Shown here: piece after piece, positions 1-11,770 of the stretch
How the letters are laid out: every line of letters begins with the position of its first letter
How positions within the stretch are numbered: the stretch's first letter is position 1
NCBI RefSeq assembly: GCF_963678635.1
Contig: NC_087069.1
Span: 1,300,948-1,364,947 of the forward strand
Source of the DNA: Symsagittifera roscoffensis
Lineage: Eukaryota > Xenacoelomorpha > Acoela > Convolutidae
DNA length: 64,000 nt
Direction: 5' to 3'
The notes under the pieces: model-generated
Databases searched by the model: none
What the model was told of the DNA's origin: nothing
What the model saw: only the letters and a program-made list of their open reading frames with translations
Position numbers and translations under genes: made by a program

Positions 1-1810
1 ATGAACTCAAATGTCAAACTTAACTAATCGCAAGCGTAAAAACGCTTGACGGCAGAAAAATTGGCTTTGAAATTTTTTAGTGATGTCGATTTTTTGACGG
101 CTGTTTTTGAGAAAATGTTCTGACTATTTATTTTCCCCGTTTTATGATGATCAGTTTTAAGAACATATCAGATCTTGAGGTCAAATTATATCCCACCTCA
201 CTTTCATTCCAGACTATTCTGTTAAAATCATAAAAAAAAGAGACATAAATGATGCAAACTCCACTGATTTGCCCCCCAAACATCATAAAATAAAGTTCAT
301 CATTGAATGGATTAGCAATCATAAAAAATATTTATAGATCAGAAAATTTCCACAAAAGATGTGACAAAAGCTTCCCAGAAGATGCTAACTCAATAAAAAT
401 AATGTGAAACACTGAATCCCCGCATCCTCTATAGGACTGAAAGTACGCACGTCAAAAGCATCTATGTCACATCTGTGACAAGCGTTATTCTCTAGAACGG
501 CCAGGCGACTCTTTATTACGGACAAAATAATACCGGCGGAAGGGCAGAAAGCCGAACAGCTGATGAAGATGACGAGACTACGAGTTCAACCCCTTCTGAA
601 AAGGACGATTTGAATCGCTGAATGCAACTTCTCAACGGCCACCACCCACATCGGATTTTCAACACCTTTAGAAAGGAGCATCCAAAATATTGTCTACACT
701 CATAACGTTGACTAAAACTGTGCAAAAAACAAGGCAGAACACCTTGCGGATAGTTTCACAGTCGGAAACACAGCCACATAGTTCGAATAATTCGCTCGGA
801 GAATTACGCGATCATTCGGATAATAGGTGGCACAACTCTTATCCAGGTCCGATTCCTGCTCTGGAAGATGTTGGATTGCCAATACATGAATACACGGGAG
901 GAGGAAGAGTCATGTCTATGGAAGCTTCATCCTCTTAAACTTTGTGTAGTTAATCAAATTCAGTATTTTAAAATAATTAATTTTGTGTTCGAAAATTTTT
1001 TACTTTTGAGATTGAATTTGTCTAACTGAAATTGGCCAAACTTGGAACCCACTTAATTGAGGTTTATTCGTTTTCAATTAAGCGAAAAATTTTCTTGTCT
1101 ACTTTGAATGTATTTGTAAGTCACTTTAATTTGAATCAATATTAAATCAATGAGTGAAATGTCCTACGAGTGAAAAAGCTGAATCAATGAGAGAAAAAGC
1201 TGAATCAATACTAAAACATTTCCATCTGTCTCATAAGACCTTGTAGAAAACGAGGAAGACTAATTTCGAGGTTGGCCAATGATCGTAACCAGTGGAAACT
1301 ACTTATCAAAAGTGACGTCAATAACTCGACATGAGGTGGAACAAAACGGCGAAGACGTTCTAGAAAATATGAGCGAACGGAATATAGCGCAAATAAACAG
1401 AACAGTTGCACCCCCTCCTCCTTGTTGTGTACTATATGCTTATTATTAAAACTTTTCGGGGCACTGGTAAAAGCAAATGTGTTCAACAGCCAAATACAAC
1501 TTCGCTAGACTGATCGCGATATCTGAAGCGCTCATTTTTATCGCTGTTGCGACAATTCAAATCGCAGTATAATTTTCGGAATTCTGTTTCAGCTGCCACA
1601 AAAATTGGCGTTCTTTCGAAATCAACCTTGAAATCTTAGTTGAAATTAATTCAAAATTGATTTCGTTATTAATGAATTAAGCTGTGCGCAGAACAATCTG
1701 CGATTCTCTAGCCCTTCAAAAAACTAAATAAGAAGCAACTTTGAGGTGAAACCATCAGAAAGAAAACATTGCCTGCTTTTTTATGCTAATGATGATGCTC
1801 TTATTCTCAC
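1..1810. other. AT-rich sequence left of eIF3a exon 3; no gene assigned
   Basis: This is presumably intron sequence downstream of the third eIF3a coding exon, but I could not find the next eIF3a exon here. A plus-strand open frame at about 690-938 ends in a Pro/Gly/Ser-rich stretch (GPIPALEDVGLPIHEYTGGG, then a stop). It has some coding flavour and could be a terminal exon of another gene or a repeat fragment. I do not recognise it and see no clean splice acceptor that settles it. The rest (about 960-1780) shows only AT-rich sequence with short direct repeats such as 'gaatcaatgag'. Confidence 0.3.
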
Positions 1811-2033
1811 ATTATCGCAGAGCCTTCTGAACTCTGTCTTTCTATCATACTCCTGGCAGAACTGAAATGCTTCCCTTGCGATGTCGTGGTACAATCGCTC
1901 CAGTTTGTTATGGTTCTTGAACACTTCCATGCAATGCCGGTAAGACTCCCAGAGGAACCTCAGCCAGGGCATCAGGAAAGTCCGATTAGTTCTGTCTTGT
2001 GTATCTTCGCTCGAAACAGCGCTCATCAAGACG
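1811..2033 (-). CDS. EIF3A: eIF3a, coding exon 3
   Basis: Third visible coding exon of eukaryotic initiation factor 3 subunit a, the RNA- and PCI-domain scaffold of the eIF3 complex that loads mRNA onto the 40S ribosome in the cytoplasm. The translation carries family blocks in the right order: [33 protein letters not shown]. The acceptor is TTTTCAG at 2034-2040 and the first base completes the split Ser codon left by exon 2. The chosen donor is GTGAGA just after LCDN (GT at 1809-1810), which leaves phase 0. Reading through gives VRIR, which also resembles the family, so the 3' boundary may lie a little further on. Exon identity is firm; the exact 3' end is less so. Confidence 0.8.
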
Positions 2034-3143
2034 CTGAAAAGCAACTTATGTCAAGTATAGAATCGCATTGCTGACCAGTATGCATAATGCAGAAGTAGCA
2101 CTTGAAAGTTTAAGAAAGATACCAAATGCAACAAAAAAAGTCAAAAACAGGCGACAGACAGTTGCAGAGCGTATATTAGCTCTGTCATTTTTAGTCTACC
2201 GCATCATTTGTGATGAACACTTTTTTGCTAAATTCAACTCAATTCTGAGGAAACTGGATCAGTTGAAAAAATTTTAGTCCAATCTTAGCTTCAAAAATTA
2301 AAATCGTCTTTCGAAACAAGCCATTAGAACTTTTTTTAATAAAGAGCGTAATTTGTCAATTAGCAATGAAGTTGAATCGAACTAACAAAAGTCGAGGGTC
2401 AAACCTCAAAAAATCAATTTTGAATAGGAATATGTTGTAAGACTTTTTCCTGAAACGAAAATCACGCGCGAATCAAGTAAATGTCTTTACTACCAGGGGC
2501 TGATCTAGGATTCTTTGGAAAACTTTTAGGGTCAGTCACCAAATATGGATATCTCAAAATAGTACAAAGGTGGACCCTTTGGGTCGACAGGGGGTCGAAT
2601 CCCGGAAGGGGTGTGCCCCACCCCCCCCCCCCCTAAATCCGCCCCTGTTCACTTCCTTTATTGGCGAAAACAAAATTTTCGTTCAGAATTCAAATAAATC
2701 TGATAAGATTTCCATAATTATGGTATATCTCAAAATTTGTGATTCTTATTTGAGCTAACTGCCGACTCACTCGCAGAAATTTAGTCTTGAAAACAGAATT
2801 ATACAGAGCATTTTAACGACACAAACTTTTTGGAAATACGTTTTTGGAATCCTACGACTGATAAAGCCTCACTAAAATACCGCTCTTTGAAACCCCGACG
2901 AGGTTTCTTCCTGTCTTAAATTGGGCAAAAAAAGAACCGTAATCAAAAGTTACTTCTCTTTCTACCTGAGTGATCGCATTAGTAATAAAAATACAGATAT
3001 TCCTCAAGGTAATCGTTAGTCTTTGTTCAGAAGACAATTTCTCTGCAACTTACACACGCTTTCGAGAGGTTATATTCAATCAATGGTACTTGAATGCGAA
3101 ACTTTTTGGATTGTTGTGTTTGACTTTTGTTTGCTTGACTCAC
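2034..3143 (-). other. eIF3a intron 2
   Basis: 1.1-kb intron between exons 2 and 3 with a GTGAGT donor and a TTTTCAG acceptor, phase 2 on both sides. It contains a 154-bp hAT-like MITE at 2494-2647 and is otherwise AT-rich. Open frames on either strand here (for example plus 2068-2277) show no recognisable domain. Confidence 0.75.
2494..2647. mobile_element. hAT-like MITE
   Basis: The element begins CAGGGGCTGATCTAGG and ends AAATCCGCCCCTG, which are imperfect terminal inverted repeats of the CAGGGGCGGAT type known from non-autonomous hAT elements. The flanking octamers TTTACTAC (2486-2493) and TTCACTTC (2648-2655) match at 6 of 8 positions, as expected for an aged 8-bp hAT target duplication. 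The inside is non-coding and includes a run of about 13-14 C near 2620-2633. Confidence 0.75.
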
Positions 3144-3477
3144 GATTCAGGAGAATTGATGCTATCCAGATCATCTATGTCCAGCACAGACTGCTGAGAT
3201 TTCTCTTTTGCTTCCAGGGTGAATTTTTTAGCGAGCCGTAGATACTCTCTGACGACATCTTCCAGCGACTTGATATTGACACTTTGACAAAGCGCCTTGT
3301 ACTGATAGAGCCCCTCTTTGGCAAGCTGCGACTTCTTGAGGCGTACACAGGCGTGCAGATATAGCTGCATAATGGGCTCATGGATATCTTTTTGCCATAC
3401 TCGAGAAGTTCTCTTGCCTTTCACAATTTCTTGAAGCAGCTCTAGTGCTTCCTCATAGTTCTCGATTGCAAACAGCT
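3144..3477 (-). CDS. EIF3A: eIF3a, coding exon 2
   Basis: 334-nt exon encoding the N-terminal helical repeat region of eIF3a. Conserved blocks in order: [59 protein letters not shown]. The acceptor is TTTATTTAG (AG at 3478-3479). The exon starts with AG, which joins the G at the end of exon 1 to make Glu. The donor is GTGAGT (GT at 3142-3143), and the trailing TC joins exon 3 to make Ser. Phases agree across all three exons, which makes this a real spliced gene and not a processed copy. The product works as the eIF3 scaffold and contacts other PCI subunits. Confidence 0.92.
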
Positions 3478-4344
3478 CTAAATAAACACCCGCCATACAC
3501 TTGCACACTTCCACTCATTTAGCATCCTTCTAGCATTTTGCCCATTTGAGCCCGCTCTCTGCTTATTCCCATAACAAAACTGGTTTACATGACCGGAAGC
3601 TCCTATTTACATAAGAACTAACACGAAGGCGAAGCAGAACTTACTAAACAAAAGCAACAAAACGTCAAAATGTAGCTGTAAAAAAGTAAAAACAGAGAGA
3701 AAAGAGAAGACAAAAATAAACTTTGTATATCCCCCAGACTCAGAGTCTAATGTAAAACAAACTTGTGTCACCAACGCAAGATGTTTAATGAACTTATCTA
3801 GCAGCACTCTAACAAAAAAACTGATAAAACACGAACTATTAAATTGGCAATATTTTAATGCGCTGCAAAAGTAGCACTGATTTAGGCGAGTTGTATCGGA
3901 AATGAAGAATGTACACGATCGCTTGTGTACTAAAATTGTTGAAAAAACGATATCTACAAAATTTTTATACATTGTTTCAATTGATGTTCAATAGCCAGCG
4001 TTAAAGAAGCATTCTAGAAACTTATCAAAAGCCAGTTGGAGCCGAAAACAAAACTGTTATCTTAAAAAATTTTGAGCTAAGAAATTTGAGACCAGAAATT
4101 TTCACACTTACTTGGAAAAGCAAAGAATGAACATCTAGTTTTCTGTCAAACAACGCAGTATAGGGCATACAGCTAAGAAATGAACGACAATTCAAACAGG
4201 AAAGGACACAGTTATACAAAATTAGGTTGGTAAAATTACAAAAATGAATTATTACAGAGAGGTAACAAAGCCGAAAATAACTTAACAGAAGCCGAAAAAA
4301 AAATCAACAAAACTTAGAAAAATCAACAAGTCCGCCTCTCCCTC

Positions 4345-4346
<2 letters not shown>

Positions 4347-4376
<30 letters not shown>
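4347..4376. repeat. (CA)n microsatellite
   Basis: About 14 uninterrupted CA units followed by CAAACATATA. Confidence 0.95.
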
Positions 4377-4380
<4 letters not shown>

Positions 4381-6840
4381 TATATTTCTTTCTCATCAAA
4401 TGAAACAATATGAGGCACAAAGCCAATATAATACAGGCTGAAACCTATCAAGACGCAAAAAAGGAATATAGAAGCGAGAAAAAAATGGCCACCTAACTAC
4501 TAAGTCGCCATCGCCCTCAAAACACACAACTCGCCGAGACGCATTATGAAACCATGAAACCTATGAAATCAAAAAAAGTGTTTCATGAAAACAGTGTCTT
4601 CAAAATTTAAGTCAAAACTTAACGAAATTGTTTTAAAAAGCATTCAACAATAATTGAACAATGATCTGCGATGGATTCACACTGCAACACTTTGACACTT
4701 CATATGTTTTGTAATAAAAAGATCGACAAATAACATCCGAGTCAAGGATTCTGACAACATTGTTTCAACTGTTTCATACATTTTGAAAGAAGAGATTTTT
4801 ACGAGTATAAGTATGTAATAGGGACTGAATAGCTTACAAGACAAAAATTCAAGCACATTGAAGCTAGGCATGTGCAATGAGCTCATCACAAATACTCAAA
4901 TTCACCGATTTTCAATTTCAGTCCACTTCCCATTTTTAAATCACAGAGAATGCCGATTGTCTTCTTTTCCTCTTAAAGATAACAAACTCAATGAGGGTAT
5001 GGCAACGATAAACTTTTTACCTTGAAAAGTTTTCTACCTTCAGAAGAGCGTTCTCTCGTACTTAGTGGTTCAATTACCCAAAAGCTGAATCTACCTGAAT
5101 TTTTGCTATGACCATCTGACTGCAGAAAAAATCGCCTTTTTGAGAACACTGTTAACTTAAAAAATAAAGTATAAAATAAATACATCGTTTTTCCAATTGA
5201 CAAATCGTTCAGTGCCTTGAACAAATCCATCTGATGTAACTTAACTGGATTACAAAAGTTTATAATTTCAATGGTTTCGTATTAACTTCCTGTTGAACTT
5301 TTCATCTTGGGTGAAAAAAACGGACCTTACTTTTTCCGATAATATGTCGCAACCACATGATTAAGAGTTCTAATTCCTGTGGGTCCCAATACGTCTTACT
5401 GCATTAAAAGAGCACCTTGATATATCTAAACTGCTATTTAAACAATCCGGGCTCTTGTCTATCGAGTTTTTAAGCAATGCAACACAATCGAAGCACAAAA
5501 GTGCTTCTTCAATCCGCCTTCAACCTATTCCGTATCGTGTATAATTAACTTTGAAGAGTTGCAGATTGATACTGAATCGATACTTTAATCTCTTGGAGAA
5601 ATTACCAATTAGCTCTTGTTTTTGGTGTTAACATTTATGAAGAATTGGAGATTGATTTTGAATCGATGAATTTAGCTCCTGCTGAGGAAAGTTTATACGA
5701 ATGTCTCTGAACAGATTGGAGAGCGGTTTGGGAAAAACCGAGGTAAAAGAAAAGCCGATTTTCTTCAAGGCTGATGCAAACTATTACCCTCAAACATGTT
5801 GCATCGTTAAAAAACACCGTGAAAAAACCCTTCATTTTCCATAATCGCTCTTCAATGTGTTGAAACACAATCGTATAAACTTTCCTCAACAAAGCTAAAA
5901 ACATCGATGTAGTATCAATCTCGAACTTTTACCAAAAAATGCACCAAAAACATAACATTTGCAGCGCTTGGAAAGAAAATGTTACCAACCTACCGGGTTT
6001 CCTTAAGTCCTGGGAAAAATTGTTTAGTATACTAAAACATTCTTACGAAGGTTTGTTTAGGTCAGTAATCTATGCCAATGTTAGATTAGTTTCTCCTAAT
6101 TTTTGGAAAATTCGTTTACTTAAGACAAAAAAAGTTATTCTATTAACCGAACAGAGAAGGTCAATTTACTATTTCAACAATTAAGCCTATGTCGTATTTG
6201 AGGTAAGGCGCAACAACCTCAACTTTATATACTGCAGAATGAAAAATCAACTAATGCGGGGATTGATTATAGACTGCAAAAGTTCAACCTAATACAAATT
6301 TTCTGATCTGTTATCAAATTTTTGTCATGTGTTTGTCATCATTCAAATACTGTGTTAGTATTTATACAAGATTTGATAGCAGTAAGAGGAAAAGACTATT
6401 TAGGTTAATTGCGTTAGCGACAACTCCAGATAGAGGGTTTCAGTATCCTTCTCTTCTATCATCAATAACTGACTGACCGAAAAAATTCTTGTATTTTTGA
6501 GGAGAAAATCGTACCTAACGATGAATTTTTGAACCTTGTTAGCCAAGTTTCATTCAAAACTTAAAGAGGAAAACCAAACGATCTATTTTCCAGTTTCAAG
6601 GAAAGCCTGTAACTAGAGGGGTGTTTTTTTCCAGTTTACTGAATAATGATTCATATGAATGGAAATTCTGAAAAATCAAGCTTGTCGGGGCGTAAACCAC
6701 TCATGAAAGAAGAATTCTTCCATTTCGCTGCCTTCGTGAGCTTTCGGGAAAAAACCGTGTTATTATCCTAAACGGAAAAACTGATGAGTTTCCTAAACGG
6801 AAGAAAATGAGTTGTTATCCTGAAACGGAAAAAGTTCTGG

Positions 6841-7035
6841 AATGACTGATTGGATGGCTGACTGGATGGATTACTGATGCATCGATGGATGGCTGGATTG
6901 GCAGCTGATGGATGGATCGATGAAGGAAGGGTTAGCTGGATTGCAAAATGGAAGGTTGGCTGATGAATGGATGGCTGAATGAATCGATGGAAAGATGGAT
7001 GGCTGGATTAAAAAATGGATCACTGGCTAGATGGA
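6841..7035. repeat. GGAT/GGCT-rich imperfect minisatellite
   Basis: Many imperfect 4-12-bp units of the type TGGATGGCTGA, ATGGATGG and TGGCTGGAT. It sits at the left edge of the larger tandem-repeat array. Just before it (6765-6840) a short motif TTCCTAAACGGA or TCCTGAAACGGA recurs three times. Confidence 0.85.
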
Positions 7036-7059
7036 AGAAAGGCTTGCTCACACTGCTCT

Positions 7060-9700
7060 TATAATTGCTTCGAAGTTGATTTTTATAAAATTATTTATGC
7101 CATTGAAATATGCACAGCGAAAACATTTGAACTTTCCAAAGAAATAATAGAGCTTCTTTTTAAACGTGCAACTCGAAAAAAAGGTTTAGATAAAAAACAG
7201 TCCACTGACAAAAGAATGGCGCTTCATGAGAAAAAGCAAGCAAACCACGACAAACGTCCACGCTGTGGCAATTAGGCCGACAAAAAGCAAGCATGCGTAC
7301 GATGCAGCTTCATACCCTGACGATAGAAAACACACAAAGCATGGCAACGTTCAATGTGTAGAGCAAATTCCGTGCGTATTGAGCGTCGAAATAAAAATTA
7401 TAAAGCGGTAACAAAGCAGACAAAACCTGAGCCAATAAAAAACAAACCAATCACTCTTGACAGATTAAAATTTCTACAGCACAAAAAACCAATTCGATTA
7501 AACCGGCATTTCAAACGCAGAAATGATCAAAATTTGTATGCTACTAAACAAAAAAATAGAACTGAAATTCACCACCAATTTGTTCTAAGAACACGTTATT
7601 TACGGAAAAATTCAATTACCCGGTTGCAACACTCTTACTAATCACAAATGAAATTGTATTCGCTCAATTTGTTCGAATTGGTATTAAAAATCGTTTTATT
7701 TTTCCAACTCTGAACTGCCAAAATGAACTGTTTTTCATTGCCTTTTGCTAAACCTGCACTTCGAAAAAGCGTTAAAAGGAAATTTTACAGATGAATGATT
7801 GGCGCTTCACGAGACAAGGCAAATAAATTACGATAGACGTCCAAGCTGTCGCAATGAGGTCGACAAAAAGCCCGCATGCATACGATTGGTCTATTTGTTT
7901 TGTTTAAATAGGCCGATCGCGTGTATAAGGCCGATCGCGCTTCTCGATACAAAACAAAAAGAGCTTGGCAACGGGCAGAAAACCTTTGTCTTCATTGAAA
8001 CTCCTAAAAAGAAAAAAATGTCGATAAGACAATTGAATGCTCATTGAGCGCCAAAACAAGACAAACCAAGCGGTAGCAAAGCCGACAAAACCTGAGCAGA
8101 CTCACGATAAGCCGAAAATTATCGTAAAAAAAACTAAAATTATCACAAAAAATTTAGACAACAATCTTCTCATCAAACGACACAACCTGAGGCCGCTTAG
8201 CCGATAGGAAACAATTCAAACCTTTTCGAGCCAAGGAAAAGAAATAAACTGATATACTGTATTCCTAGTTGGCTTACAAGCAGCACAGAAAACATATCCG
8301 AAAAGAGCGTGCATTTCGAATGCAGATATGATCAAAATTTGTGTTAGACATAAAAAAAACAGACATGAAGTTGACCACCAATTGGAGTCAACCAGTGAAC
8401 AAGTTATTGACGGAAAAACATCTTGTACCCGGTTGCGACACACTTGCTATTAATAAATGCAATTATATTAATCTCTCATTTATTCACATTGGTATAAGAA
8501 ATCGTTTCGAAATAATTTGATTTTTATAGGAGTTCTTATTCCATTAAAAACTGCACTGCTAAAAATGATATACTATTCCAAAAAAGGGTTTTAGCATAGC
8601 ATTGCACTAAACGTGCAGTCCAAAAAATGGTTTAGATAAAGGACACTCCACTGACAGAAGAATGGCGCTTCTGACAGAAAAGGCAAATATATCATGATAA
8701 ACGTCCGCGCTGTGACAATGAGACCGACAAACAGCAAGTATGCATACGATCGGCCTATATGTTTTGTTAAAGCAGGCCGATCTTATGTAAAAAGCCGATC
8801 GAGCTTCATACCCTGACGATACAAATCGAATTTAGCATGGCAGCCGTCAGAAAATGCGACCAAATCCGCAAAAAAAAATTGATCTTTGTCTTGATTTTTT
8901 CTTCAAAAGATTCCCTGCTCAGAAAACAAGCCGACAATTGGATGCTTATTGAGCGTCGAAGAACGCGGCAGCAAAGCCAACAAAACCTGAGCGGACACAC
9001 AAAAGGCGAAAATTATCATGAAAAACACTCGAAAAAAAATTAGCCCCTCCCAAAATATTTGGACAACAATCTTCTTTTTCTCATCAAATGACACAGAATC
9101 AGGCCGCTAAGCCGACCTAAAACAAATCAACTCATTTTCAGCCGAAGAAGGGAAAATAAAACTGATATACTGTATTCAGAAATGGTAAACTTATAAACTG
9201 CACAGAAAACAAATTGGAATAGAACGAGCATTTCAAATGTAGACCTGATCAAAATTTGTCTGTTAGAGGGCAAAAAACAAAAGCGAAGATGATCACCAAT
9301 TTGAGTCATCGCGTGAACAAGATAGTTACAGTAAAAAACGTCAAATATCCTTGCTAATCAATAAATGCAATTGTGTTCATCTCTAAATTTGTTCACGTTC
9401 GTATAAGAAATCGTTCCGAAGGAACTTGATTTTTATATAATTTCTTATGCCATCGAAGTCTGCACTGCCAAAAACTTTTCCAAAAAGGGTTTTAGTATAG
9501 CCTTTTGGTAAACCTGAACTTTAAAAAATGGTTTCGATATAGGACACTCTAGTGAGAAATTAATGGCGCTTCGCGAGAAAAGACAAATAAACCACGATAA
9601 ACGTCTGCACCGTGGCAATTAGTTCGACAAACAGCAAGCACACATACAATCAGCCTATATAATTTGCTCTTCGATTTCCTCACAAGAAATGGGCCCTGGC
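7060..9700. repeat. Degenerate tandem array of ~0.6-0.9-kb units
   Basis: Three to four diverged copies of the same unit follow one another head to tail. One landmark, ATGGCGCTTC followed by a CACGA.AAACGTC-type stretch, occurs near 7215, 7797, 8662 and 9562. A second landmark, GATCAAAATTTGT followed by ACCACCAATTTG-like sequence, occurs near 7528, 8331 and 9247. Spacing is about 580, 865 and 900 bp. The units also share GGCCGATCGCG-like stretches and repeated 'actgccaaaa' segments. No coding capacity is conserved between copies, so short open frames in the array are accidental. Confidence 0.8.
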
Positions 9701-10269
9701 TAGATTCAAATTAAAAACCTGTTTTCCCAGGCATGAAAGCTACCTCTACGCCAAATTTACCAATAAATTTAATTTTGAGTGTTTAATATGGTAAACAATC
9801 AATTAAGACAAATTCTGTTGGACAAATTTTTTACCAAGCAAAAAAGTTTCAGTTTGATGGCGCTAATCGCAAGAGTACAGATTCTCAGTCGGGGTTTAGT
9901 TCTCTTTCCTTATGTTCGCATGGCCTACAATTCGTAACTACTAATAAATTTGGGACTTGAGTCACAGAAAAGCTTATTAATTTAAAGGCCTGTTTAAATA
10001 CTCCTATTTTTATAAGGGACCAAAGCAATAAAATTTCCTTAGTACCCATCCCATATCCGCACCACTTGCAAACTGATTTTCATAATATTGTGAACAAAAA
10101 CTGGCTTGGGAGTGATATTGAAACGAGCGCTCATTTTCGCGCCAATAAAAACCTTACAAGACCTTGACTCCTCATAAGTATTACCAAATATAGGACAAAA
10201 CTTGGCTCAACTTCCAAAAAATTCCAAAAAGTCTAAGCTGAAGAACTATTTCTAAAAACATGGCCTTAC

Positions 10270-10318
10270 CTTGAGCTCGTTTGAGCACATTTTGAGGCTT
10301 CGGATGGCTTTTATACAT
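10270..10318 (-). CDS. EIF3A: eIF3a, coding exon 1 (start codon)
   Basis: Short first coding exon, ATG at 10316-10318, encoding MYKSHPKPQNVLKRAQ and ending in G before a GTAAGG donor (GT at 10268-10269). This matches the conserved eIF3a N-terminus, where a Pro-x-Asn-x-Leu-Lys-Arg-Ala block precedes the first helix. Splicing to exon 2 (AG CTG) regenerates Glu in frame. A possible acceptor TTGTAATTTTAG lies just upstream (10323-10334), so the 5' UTR may begin in another exon. The exon is too short to be found by length alone; splice phase and family motif support it. Confidence 0.85.
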
Positions 10319-10702
10319 CAACACTAAAATTACAAACACAAAACACGTCACTTATCACAGTTTTTCATACGTATAAAGGAGAGGATTCGAAGATTCAACG
10401 ATAGGCGGGGAAACATTTTATTCTGCGTTTCAAAATGGCAAACAAATGAGATGATCCACAATCTGGTGTGTCTTTTTTTAATGGTAATCAGAAGGTCAAA
10501 AGTATCATAGTAACCGAGGTTACAGTCAGGAGTCCCTTCATCACGTATTCCAGTCAAAATCCTTGGAATTTTCTAGATATGGAAGTGATAATGATAAAAG
10601 AAGATGACAAGTGTTTACGTCCTTTTCAATTAAAGTCGATACGGGTTACGTTTCTTCAATAAGAACACGCAACTCTACACGAGAAAATATAATATACAAA
10701 AG
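10319..10702 (-). promoter_or_regulatory. 5' flank of eIF3a
   Basis: Only about 385 bp separate the eIF3a start codon from the LINE remnant, so 5' UTR sequence and at least part of the promoter must lie here, unless the promoter has been moved more than 43 kb away by the nested insertions. I see no clear TATA box. The region is AT-rich and has no open frame worth reporting. Confidence 0.35.
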
Positions 10703-11128
10703 TTACAAATAAAAAATTTCGTCGAAGGTTATTTTGTCATTTATTGTTCCGAGTACGCAAGCGGCGTTCGCAATCTGTATTGCCAGGTAGATTCTCTGTT
10801 TTATAAAACTGCCTGCTCTGGGTTCATCAGTGCATATGCTTAGGTTCTTACAAAGCTTGCTCAAAAAATTTCTGTGTTGGGGCCGGCCGCGCCCTGAATT
10901 TCAAAAGCCAGCCGTTGAAAAAGATACCCATCATCTTCAAGATCTTTATACTTGACATTTTTTCGCTCTTCCGCTTCAGCGGCAGCCATACCATGGTTAC
11001 AAACAGACCCGGCATTAATCCTACAAGGAGCTAAGGAATCTACTACCGTTACATACCACAAGAGCTGCTTACCAACAGCCCATGGAACGAGTGTCAAACC
11101 ATCTGGTCGCTTCTGATCGGTCCTGTAG
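10703..11128 (-). pseudogene. LINE ORF2 3' remnant (right part at 54077)
   Basis: The minus strand encodes the C-terminal tail typical of a jockey/CR1-like or related non-LTR retrotransposon ORF2: YRTDQKRPDGLTLVPWAVGK, then DVTVVDSLAP-like, KYKDLEDDGYLFQ, and after a frameshift in a T run (about 10860) KNLSICTDEPRAGSF, KQRIYLAIQIANAACVLGTI and a stop at 10703-10705. The internal frameshift shows it is dead. It stops abruptly at 11128 where the LTR of element B begins, and its upstream continuation is found at 54077 on the other side of B. Confidence 0.85.
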
Positions 11129-11770
11129 TGTAACAGTCGCCTACTTCGGTCACATATGAGGCTTAAGAAAAATAGGCCCTATAACCATTGGCTCAAGAGT
11201 CAGGGACACTATCTCTTGTGTTTTTCTACCTCAAGAACGGTCGGAGCCAATTCGGTTCGCTTGCGACATGAGACTAGAACCCGTTAAAGCTTAAAGGCTA
11301 CTACCAAAATATCCCCCCACTAGAAAATGAGAATGGCCCCATACTTAGGTCTCAAAATACCCAAAATACGCGAACGCCGTTAAAAACAGGGTCGGAACAA
11401 TCCGTTAAGTTACTTTTTATTGGACAGTGGAACTTTGATTCATTTCAGATAGATCAACCTAAAACTCGCCTTATCTCAACATAACAATCAAAAAACACAC
11501 TCGAGAAATTTAAATTGGGGACTCACATGTTGATGTACTCGAGTACAGGAAGTAATTAAATTGGTAAGCAACTCAAGAATTAGGTAATATAACTAAATAA
11601 GTTTGATACTGGTCAGTTTTGGTAACAGAAGTAAGTTCTGGCTCTAGAATTTGAGTTTTTGTATGAACCATTGGGACACTCAAGCTGTCCACCTTTCCAC
11701 TGAAGGCTCACTCTGGTTCGTTCCGAATAGTCGTTCTCTCTTCATTTTATTATCTCTCCTCCTATTTCGG
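11129..11770 (-). repeat. 3' LTR of element B, truncated
   Basis: Near-identical to 53181-53822 (about six substitutions seen, clustered in the last 120 bp). It begins TGTAACAGTCGCC on the plus strand, which is the 3' end of the LTR in element sense. It breaks off after CCTATTTCGG, where ORF3 sequence begins directly, so about 250 bp of the U3 side are missing. Confidence 0.92.

Larger units (their letters stand above)
3478..10269 (-). other. eIF3a intron 1
   Basis: 6.8-kb first coding intron, from GTAAGG at 10264-10269 to TTTATTTAG at 3478-3486. It is AT-rich and non-coding. It contains a CA microsatellite, a GGAT-type minisatellite near 6.84-7.03 kb, and a degenerate large tandem repeat at about 7.06-9.7 kb. 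I see no other gene in it; the open frames at 3607-3972, 5939-6184, 7015-7275 and 7354-7641 have no recognisable domains. Confidence 0.75.

Noticed and set aside
2068-2277. Plus-strand 69-codon frame next to eIF3a exon 3
   Set aside because: Lies in an intron on the opposite strand, no recognisable motif, AT-rich composition.
7015-7641. Lys-rich small open frames in intron 1
   Set aside because: They lie in degenerate tandem repeats, the frame is not kept between units, and there are no domain motifs.
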